DNA from: Bemisia tabaci
Lineage: Eukaryota; Arthropoda; Insecta; Hemiptera; Aleyrodidae
Assembly: GCF_918797505.1 (NCBI RefSeq)
Contig: NC_092795.1
Coordinates: 5,923,434 to 5,987,433, forward strand
DNA: 64,000 bases
Direction: 5' to 3'
Shown here in pieces: positions 13,101 to 23,700 of this stretch. The position numbers were made by a program, and so were the translations under genes. The notes below the pieces were generated by a model, which saw only the letters and a list, made by a program, of their open reading frames with translations, was not told the DNA's origin and ran no database searches. Numbering within the stretch: the stretch's first letter is position 1; the number at the start of each line of letters is the position of its first letter.

Positions 13101-16100
13101 AGAAAATTACGGAGGGAGCGTAAATAAATGAATAAAAAAGGAGTGCGAGGCATCGTATAGCACCAGTAAAAAAAAGAATGTAATAAAAAGGGGAGGTCAA
13201 ATGTAATATAAAGTGAATCGAAATAGGAAGAAAAATGAATATTAATGGTTGATGACAATGAGACTGTGCTCTTTGCAACATTGCATGTGTAATGTGCCAA
13301 CTACTTATGATAATACTACTACTAAATCCCTAAAATTTATTTCCAACTTATGAGAACCTCATTTTGTAGTTCACGAGAAAACAACCATGTGCCAATATTT
13401 CGATGCGTGCCACATGAATGGTGCCACATGAAGAGAGCTTGATAATATTCAAAAATTATTAATTTGAAACGTATTCAATCTAATTGTGTTCCAGTATCTG
13501 CCAGAAATATGTAAGATCATGATAAAGACTTTCATTGAATTTAAGGAAATTTAACTTTAATTTATGCCATCTTGTAACTTTAACTTATGCCATCTTGAGG
13601 TAAATTGATAACTTTGATATAACATTTGATAACTTACAATTAACTGTAAAATGTATGCCACGCGTAGGTTATCATGTGGCAGAAATAAAAGTATGGATTA
13701 TTATGTCACAAATCCCCGGTCGGTTCTTTCTATCGACCAATTGCCGGTAGAACTCAATGTAAAATACCTAATTTTTTTTTTTAAAAAATCTCATAAAAAA
13801 AAAAAAAAATTGACGAAACGTTCAAAAGCTAAAAAATCAAAAACATTTCTGGGTTTGAAAATGTTTTATTTCCTTTAGAAGAAAAAGAACAAGTTTATTT
13901 TAATTTAAAAATAAATAAAAACGAAGAATGAGTAAATAGTTGATTAGCACGCGATTTTTACAACTAAGTATTATCATAACACAAATAAGTCCCTCCGCCA
14001 ATCTCACTAGAACTTAGTGGAAACGTACAACAGAGCTTTAACGATTAATTGAACTAAAGTATCGAAAATCTAACGCACTGTTCTCAAATGATTTGAAAAT
14101 TGCTGACTTTGTAAGAAGATACTGTTCCAGGGTTCGTGCGAAGGAGGTAGCAGTGCGTGTTTGGAGGAAAACGAATAAGAGGGCTCGTAAAAATAAAAAT
14201 AAAAAAATAAGAAAAAGGAATTCAACGATGTTTTGAGACAACAGGCATTGAAGATTCTTGAATGTTGGATGCAATGGATGACTTGTCCCCATGGGTGACA
14301 AATTATTGACTATAAGGGACAAAAAAAGGGAAACAAAAACAGTCAAAAATGAGCTCGAATAGGGATACATGCTATAATACTAAGGGATGTGAATATGAAA
14401 CTAAAAGATTCCTATGTTCTCCCCCACACCAAAAAAAACTTTCAGTTCAAACCGAAATACTCAGTTTGAACAGCTAAAGAATTTTGCTAGCGATACCTGG
14501 GAAGTTAGTTTGTATAATCAGAATATTTGCTTCTCATGACAACGGAAACACATTACGTAGATATTACAGATATTACAGATTATTATAAGTAGGGGACATT
14601 AGGAACTAAGTACCACTTGATATTGCACCGGACTTTCATGAAAACTAGAACGCTGGTAAAAAATTAAAACAAGTAAGCAATCCGTCTGCAAAAATGTATC
14701 AAAAACACTTTTAGAGCAGGCGAGAGGAATAAAAAACAGAGTAAAAATATTACGTAAAAAATTAAAAACGATAAGTCGGAAGAAAAATAAAACCCAAACT
14801 TGCGATCCTAACCGTATTGCCTTTAGACATTTTTTTCTGCTAGAGTTGAATGACATTACATCCAAGCCTACTTTTTTTTAGTCATCTATCTCAATTATCA
14901 TGATTTTCTTTTTTATCAGTAATGTATCATCCTTAAATTTTACTTTGTACTGAATTTTGTTCCGAAGGATTCATTTGATGCAGGATGACAAAAAATAAAA
15001 ACACAAAGGCTAGAGGTGCCTTCATTTTTAAGACATACTTCCCATTTCATCCCGCAGTTAATTTTTGGTTTTTTTTTTACATGACCAATTCGAACCCATC
15101 TTACAGTGAACAGCTTCACCACTTCCCTGAAAGGTCTGAAAAATTAGATTATACTGGGATGTTGTGAAAGTTTTTCGAGAATATTTTTTGGCCTTAACTT
15201 TGGCAGCTTTTCAAAAGTTGTGATCAACAAAAATTCAAAATTGGCACCCTGCTGTTCGATTAGCAAACTTGTAATTGTGCAGCTCCAAAAACATGTAACG
15301 TCTAAATATTTCATTTGTTCGTCCCTCCATGTAGGATTAAATTTTGGAGGGGGGAGGGGAGGCACGTAACATCGAGATTTTCATTTTTTTTTTAGTCTGA
15401 CTGGATGGATAGGCTAGCAATTCGTAGTCTCCCATCACATAAATTCCAAAATTTTTTATCTGTTTGGCGTGTAATGACTTTTGATTAGAGTTTCGACTAT
15501 ATTATTCACGACGGTAATGTTCTATTTTGAGCTTGTAAAATCTAGGCTGAATCACTTTCAGGCAATCCAGATTCGAGTTCAAGGACGTAAAAGCGCAAAT
15601 TTGAGCAAATCATGTAACGGCCCAGCAAATTTGCCAACATGGTAAAAGACAGCGATGCTGAAAATACTTTGGGAATCAGCGACATTTAAAAGCTTTTACG
15701 GGCACATGCAAATACTAAATGCATCTATCTCTACAGAGGGTAACATCTCAGTAACGAATAAAAAAGGCAAGTGAAAGGCGAAAGACAAGAAAAGATGTGA
15801 GTCACGATATTTTTAGTGAGAAGACTCAATATGATTTCTCTCGTATCGTTCTGCATAACTTATGTTCATTGAAATACGAATGGTGAAAGGGAATAATGTT
15901 CGTTTATTTAATTAAGTATACTTTAAATGAAAACCAAGCTACCGACTAAATGAAAATTCAACGTTTTCTTCCGACTTACGATTTTTATGGGAAACCAGCC
16001 TATCTAGTTTTCAAAATTGTCCCTAACAGATAGCCTTCATGCCTAAATGGCATTTCAACACCTCTCTCAATAATACGATTATTTTTCCGTGACTAGGCCT

Positions 16101-17688
16101 CTTTTCTCATAAATAGTTAAATCCTTTATAACGCAAAATTTGGTATGAGTTAAAACACAGGGATCCTTTAGTTCAGCTATATAGTTGTAACTATTTACAG
16201 GAACTCAACGAATCATAGATACTTTTCGTTATATCTTGGTAGTGTTTGCGGTAAGCTAGTCAGGCAGTTTGAAACCAGAAGAGGGTCCACCATCTGAATT
16301 CTTGCATTAACTTTCAATGGAAGAATAAGGATGGTAGATCTTCCATGGCACTTTAATATAAGTCAATTACCATTTTAAAATTCATAAACCAGTCTAATTA
16401 TGCGACTGCTCTGAAATATCATTAGCAAATCAGTAAGTAAATCTGAACTTCAAGTAGCGGAGCATGCTTTTCGGTATATCGATTTATCTGCGGTTTAAAC
16501 CTATGGAAAAGGATCGATAAACATGGTGTTCGCAATGCTCACCTTAATAATCGATTGTTTACCAAAGTTTTAAATGGGAAAAATCGATAATCAATCATTC
16601 ACGCTTCGCCACTGTGAGCACCAATTCTGGAGAAAGAACTTGGTGTGGCTTTGCAAAAAATGAAGACATAATTTGTCGCATGTTTAATGCTCTGACTGCC
16701 GGTAGGTAGTTTAGAAATTCAGCTCATAGCTTAAATGGCGTTACTAATGAAATTTAAACGCCGTCATATTTTCATACAACCAAGGGTACATTCCAAGATT
16801 TAAAGTTCATACATAAATCGTCCCCTAGCGACTAAAATTAATTTGTTGTGGTTATTTGGGTAAGACAGGGCATATAAAGTGGAAACACAAAGAGGGAAAA
16901 TTGTTTCAATTCAAAACAATCAAGGGTAAAAATAGCTAACGCAAAATATGGGTAGATAGCAAACATTCAAGATTGTGCAATTGGTGCATGATTTGCTCAT
17001 TCAGCTGGGGCACGCAAATACATGCGCATAAATCATCACGAATCGCCTATTCACAATTGATGAAAACTATGTGGAAAACGTTTAAATAGATGGTGATAGT
17101 CGTCACTTGATTTTGATAATTAATTCAAACAGTATTTACCTAAATATATCCTGGGGGGGGGGGGGGACATTTCATGGGAATTACAAGAACTTTCTGTAAC
17201 TTTTTCTATATTTGTTTTTTTTTGTGTTTGACAGGTGCGTTAGTAACTCGATGTCCATATAATACTTACACGGGTTTTAAAACAATCCATAAGTTGTGAT
17301 TGGGCAAGATGGGACTGTGTGTCGCGGCCATGTTCAGTAGATACTAAAAAAAGAAAGATACCGAAGAGTGACCTTTGTGTTCTGCAAATTTTACGCTTTC
17401 GAGTTTTGCACTCTCTAAAACACCAATCCAGCTTGAGTCCCTCGCAGCTTTTGATCAACCGCGGGACTTTTTTTTAGGGTAAAATAAAAAATTTCCCCGA
17501 GAAAAAGTTTATCAACGATCCTATCCTACGCTCGCTGTTGCCAGAGATGCAAAATTGTATGAAACTTTATCAAATGAAAATTTATGATTTAATTTTGTCA
17601 AATTTTGTGCAATTTCATGAAATTGTTTGAACCTGCTAAGAAATCTTTAGATCACGAAACGCATAGAAATATTGAAATCTTAATTTTG

Positions 17689-17729
<41 letters not shown>

Positions 17730-20700
17730 AATACAGTTTCAGTCAAAGTCCGCAGTTTCCTAGTGACTTTAGAATTTAGTGATTGATTAGAATTTAGTGT
17801 CGCAGGTTGCGTACGGACCCCTGAAAATTTGTTAAAATTCCGTGGAAAATAAAATTTCACTTTTAATTTCTTCGTGAAATCTAATTTTGCATCTATGTTG
17901 AACCGAATTAAAAGTGGACATAAAGTGCCTACAAGAAAATAAAATATACATCCGTTTTACTGCTCTCAACTGCTAGTGATCCCTGTACGAGTGAGATCTA
18001 TAGTGAAAGTTGGAAAACGCCAGTTTTAGTCTGTTACGGCAAGAATTTCTTGCGGCGGTGCATTTGTCCAAACATGAAATAGCAAAACTTAGAGCGGAAC
18101 TTGAACTTGCGACGTTGCAATCGAGCAAACGTGTTTTTTTTACTCCAAGTACCCATCAATGAACATGATGTGACTTATTCATGGTGTTTCGTCGCTCCTC
18201 TGACGAAAAGACTTATCTCAGTTTTCTCGTGAGCTCTGTTCTCCGTATAAATCTATGCTTTCCGCGGCTCATGTTGAAATAGAGATACGCTCTCGCTTCA
18301 GAAGAGAAACGTGATTTCCTATTAAAAATCTTGCCCGAAATTTTTAGTTTTATCCAAAATCATGTATACCTACCGTAAAAAAATGATTTAAAGATAAAAA
18401 TCTCCGAAGATTCCAACTCTTGGGGGCTTGGTTCTGTGTGCGTGAAGTGTTAATGGTTGGTTGGAATAGTTTTATTGAGTTATTTACGAAATATATTTTA
18501 CTGAGCGCAGAAACTTACGTGTGAGGTAAACCGCTCTATCGTGCCAGTTCTTTTTGATATCGCTAAATATCTGAAAAACTCCTTTGAAATACTGATCGAA
18601 GAATATGACGAGATGAAAACAACCGTTTGTGGTACGACAAAAGGCCGTGCTATTTTGAATCCGCAAATTTCTGAATCGGTGAATAGGTGCTTTTTGTCAA
18701 AACTTTAAGACCGTCGATACGATTGATAGCACGAACCATTCATTCCCCTATTTTTAAAATTTCAAACTAAGTATTTCGTACGTATTCCAAAGGCAATTTC
18801 TAGTTTTTTTATTAAAAAGGGAACCACTGTGGTGCGTTGTCATAAAAATCATATGAGGTGGAATTTTAGAACACTACCATAAGCTTAGGGCAGAGCATCG
18901 TTTAACGACGTATTCCGTCCTTTTGAGATCTCTCAAACTGGATTGAGTTTTCAGGGCGAATGCATGCCAATGTGTATGCGAATGCGGTTGGTTTTGTCAC
19001 ACAATTGGAAGAGAAGCCCATGTTTCGAGTGCAAAGACTCAAAGGCAGTCGTTACTTGTGAGATGGGCCAGGCGCAGTGTAAGCGATGCTGATTAAGGTG
19101 TTATTTCGGTGAGAAATTGTTATGCTGATGCTGAAATTGCTGATCGAAAGTGACAGATGATCGCCATGGAAATCAATAAAAAAAGACACTAAGGGTCCCT
19201 AGGCTCTATTCTTTAAATGCCGATGCTCATAATACCATGAATCAAGGTAATAAATGGCGATCGTTGATATGAAGATGTAGCTTGTCAGTGCGGTGTACCC
19301 GTCCCACGTATAATGAATCAATCAGTGGCGTGGCGTGCTCTGCGATAAATTGATTGATCTGCCTTTTAAACCCATGGAAAAGGATCGAAAGATAGGGTGT
19401 TCGCAAGAAACACCTTAATAATCGATTCTTGACCATAGCTTCAAATGGGGAAATATCGATAATCGATCATTCTCACTTCGCCACTGAAATCAATGGATGG
19501 TCATTAATGTGTACGTGCATTAAACACGTACAGATAAATATATTAAAAGTGAATTCTAAAACTTTATCCCAGGTGAAAGAAACATTGAAACGGCTCACTC
19601 CTGATCACCGATTAAAGTAGCAAGGGGTTCTTTCTCTCTTTTTCCTGTCTACTTATGTGATTTTGAAAAGGGGAAAAAATGTCACTGAGGTTTAGTAACG
19701 CTTGAATCGATGGTGTATTTATAACCTTCTATCTGCGTTTAACTCAAGCGAAAATTTTGAAAATTTCTTTCTGCTTGTTCCATATCCATATGTCTCACTG
19801 CCATCGATGTTTCATTCATTTAAAATGAAGGTTCAGAAAAAAACATTTTCAGGTCATTCGATGAGCGTGTATTTGGACTTCATTTTTCACTCGTGGTGCA
19901 ACAAATCATCTGTCCTCGATCAGGAGTTATCGTGAAATCGCACTTTTAAACCGTTTATGTGAAAGAGCTAGGAGGTTATAGGCAATGGAACACTGTGCGA
20001 AGGAAGCAAGGCCTTTTTTAAAAAGGAAATAATGTAAACTTTAATAGGAGCGTGTAAGTATTACGCGGTATTGAGTGTTGACCTTATTGGAAACACTTTT
20101 TAAACACGGATTAAATAATTAACTCAAGTTTAATTTAGCCACAGAGAAATTTTTACGTAAAATAAAATGTCTTTGAAACTGAGGGAATCGTTGTTAATTA
20201 CATGTCGAGACAGAATTAATTATCATTGTGACAGGGTGAAAACTTGACGGAATTATTCTGCCGTACTAAGGTAAAACTCCGTTAAAGCATGCAAGAGTTG
20301 CCAAACTTCCTCCGATAAAATGTTCATTTTTTAGGATCAAAATGAATATTTTTCATTGGAATTTTTAGTTACTGTAAAATAAATTACGAATGAAATTCTG
20401 TAAAAAAAATCGTGAGAAAAATATCCACAGAGTTTCCAGCTAACTCGCATTTTATCGAAAGAAATTTTGCAACGCCTATAGGCGTATTTCCTTCGCAGCA
20501 CGGCAGTATTAATGAAAAATCATGCTATGGCGATTGTCAGAAGTTTCGCCATTTCAATTTTAGGTTTTGCAAATTTTAATTTTAATCTGCACTAAGAGGC
20601 GTTTAAATGCAGCTATCCCTATAGACACCTTGTCTCAATTTGTAAAAGTGTCCATAGCGGGGAAAAATTCAGATTGAGGTATACGAGCAGGTTCCCTGGT

Positions 20701-23700
20701 AAAAATTGGCGATAAGAGCTGCGTTTCAAAATACCATAGGAATTCTTATAGCCGGCTAAAGAGGGCTACAGAAAATCATATAGCTGGCTGAAGAATGAGG
20801 AGAAAATCATACGGCCGGACTGTACGAAGCGATAAAAAATTATGCAGCCGGGCTATAGTTCCTGTAGCCGGGCTTTACGTTTTATCGCCTGGCTGTTGCT
20901 TTTTCACCATCGATTATAAAAGGCTATAAGAAATTGTGTAGAAATTCGTGTGCTTTGGAAATCATTAAGTTCGATACGGAACCACCTTAATATTTACAAA
21001 ACACACATTATATTTTCCTTTAATGCATATTTTTTTTCATCAATTAAAATGAGAATAATCCATACAGGATGTGCAAACATTTCAAAATCATGAGCTGAAT
21101 AACGCTGACTCCGCCAGATTAAATATTAGAGCCTAACTCAAAGCGGAGCGGCGACGCACTGGCGCCTACAAACCTAACAGGGATACTTCACGCATTGCGC
21201 AACGCGTGAAGTATCCCTGTTAGGTTTGTAGGCGCCGCAGCGTGCCGCGGCGCTTGAAGCAACTATTTCACACCAGAGGTATTGCACAGTATCATACGAA
21301 ACCGAAGGCGCTCTAATATATTAGGAATGGCAGGCATCTATCAAAAGTACGGAGCTTTCTCCGCAAATTAAATCAAGATACTACGGTCCAAAAAGAGAGC
21401 AGTATTCCAAAAACTCACTAACATAAGTCCTAGCATCCGTAATTAGTAACATTTAGCATACACTTTATCGCCTGGCTGTTGCTTAATCACCATCGGCGAT
21501 AAAAAGGCGATAAGAAATTGTGTAGCCGGCTATAGAAGCTATTGGAAATCTTACAGCCGGCTGTAGGTCTATGGTATTTTGGAACACAGATTCTATTGCC
21601 AATTTTTACCAGGGTTATCACAAAGAAGGATGAAAATGGAGCAATCTTTTGACAGGAAGCAAAGAATCTATCATGACAGTATTCTCAGATACAACGGATG
21701 TGTACGAGTATACTTAGATGGTCATTTAGCACACAGGGTGCTAACTAAATATGCGGCTATTTCAGCGGGCGACATTAGTTTTCCAGCATCTTGCATGCAC
21801 TAATTGTAGCCAGGAAACCTATCATAATAGACGATCTTGCCAAACATTGCCATTTCTTGTCATAACATGCTCGCTTACAACTCCCTTGTTGCCTATGATT
21901 CTTGCTCAATGAGCAATTTTTGATGAAATGCATGTGAGGTATCTTGCACTGCACGAGGGAACACAAAACAATCTCCTTTAAAGACCCATAAATGAGTTAT
22001 GTGTATAAAATGGCCATAACGGTTTTTCCCATGAATTAAATAATCTGAAAAAAGGATGATACTCATATTCCCGTAATATTTTTCTAAAAGCACGTTACCA
22101 TTCGTTTTTTTTTTTTTTGTTTGTGTGTTTTTTTTTTTTTTTTGTCGCACTAGGTGGTTTTAAAATTTCCAAGGAGACACCCAAATCCGCAGAAACGTTT
22201 TGCCTAACAACGAAACTGCACAAGAAAAATTTGGAAAAAAATTTGGATGAGCTTAGTGAAACTAGAAAAATTATTATTGAATTACGATTCGTAATTGATG
22301 AACGTGTATTTTTAAGAAATGATCAATTAGCCACATTATTAGAAAAAAATGTTGATGAGTGATTATGTTGTATTAACTTTTAGGAATGAGATGAATTGGT
22401 TTTGAGGAAATTCTTAGTATAAACTGCAAATATTGAGCATGCGCAAGATAGCCCACGAAAAGTGAACTAATGTTTGAAGCACTCTAAACATAAGTGTATA
22501 TGTTGTAGACATTATTCCAATTGTAACATCTGCAACTGAATAGGGACGAATAAGCTGAATAAGAAAACTCAGTTGTCAGCACTTCAGCCCTTCTTGAATA
22601 ATTCAAAAACAGAAAAACAAATCCATACTGCCACTTTCCTGTCCTGCTTTACGTGAATTGCTTCATAGTAAACAAACTATCAAAATGACAATGGTTCCAA
22701 CATGATCCGACGAAAATAAGGGTTACAATTTCATAGGATGCCTCTAGTAGTGTTTTAGTGTGCGGAGCTTTCGAAAGACATCTTATCGAGAAGAGAATTC
22801 CAAGATGTGTTAGGTTTCTCTCCAGTCTCCTAGATGAAAAGTGCCATTTAATGCGTCACACGTATGCGACAACACACACTTTAACAATTCTTAAGGAAAC
22901 TCAAATTATAAGATTGAATCAAAATGTGTACTTTTAGGAGGACAGCTGATTCCTCAATTGTGACAATGGTAGATATCTACAGTGGTACAGTGATGAGAAA
23001 AATATTGAAATGAATTGGGTAAGTGTGACTGTGGTAAAAGCACTACGATTAAGATTCCTTGATTTTTTGTCTCACAATACGAAGAGACGGCAATTCACAT
23101 TACAACGAAACTTCCATTCAAGTGGCCCACTAAACTTCTCGGTGAAAAACACTTAACTTTAGTACAGTTAACTAAAGCTGTTGGTAAAAAATATGGGTCT
23201 AAATGCACCACTGGATGAGGGGCAAATTTTAGCATTATGATAAGTGATCTATTTCTGTCTTTTATGTGGCATAAAAATCGTCGACGTCTCTATAAGTTTG
23301 TCGTATACACGTGACCTCACATGAGACCCTCTATTAGGCTCCCCTTGCTTAAAAATCGCGATGCTCAGGTCTCCCTCAGACTTGACAGGAGGATCCGCGG
23401 TAGCAGAGAGTAGGTACTCAACTTGGACGAGATTAGTGGCGAGGAAGAGAAATGCTGGTTAGTGGAAAAGAATTGGTGGACTTACGCGGTGTTTCCTAAG
23501 TGTTCACCGGTGTCCATGCTTAAGCATCCAGCACCACCGCCGAAACCGTATCCCTTGGGTCCGAATTTGCGGGCGTGGCAGTTCTTGCAGTACAGCTCAC
23601 CTTCGTGTTCTGTGCAGTTAGTGGAGTCTAGGAATTTGTTGCACAGACCTGAAACGAACGCACGTGAAAAAATCATCTCGCCAAATCTATTTTATGAAAA

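Larger units (their letters stand above)
9476..16451. other. Mlp intron 2, mostly featureless
   Basis: Apart from the family B element (11188-11351) and the tandem duplication at 12896, I see nothing. The stretch 11780-12430 is less AT-rich and has frames on both strands (11954-12253 minus, 12228-12428 plus), none recognisable. Confidence 0.55.
16615..23480. other. Rest of Mlp intron 2
   Basis: Holds family B (19323), J (20258) and A (20694) elements, a G-run at 17153-17166, the poly(A) run and poly-T at 22110-22145. The remainder is unassigned. Confidence 0.55.
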
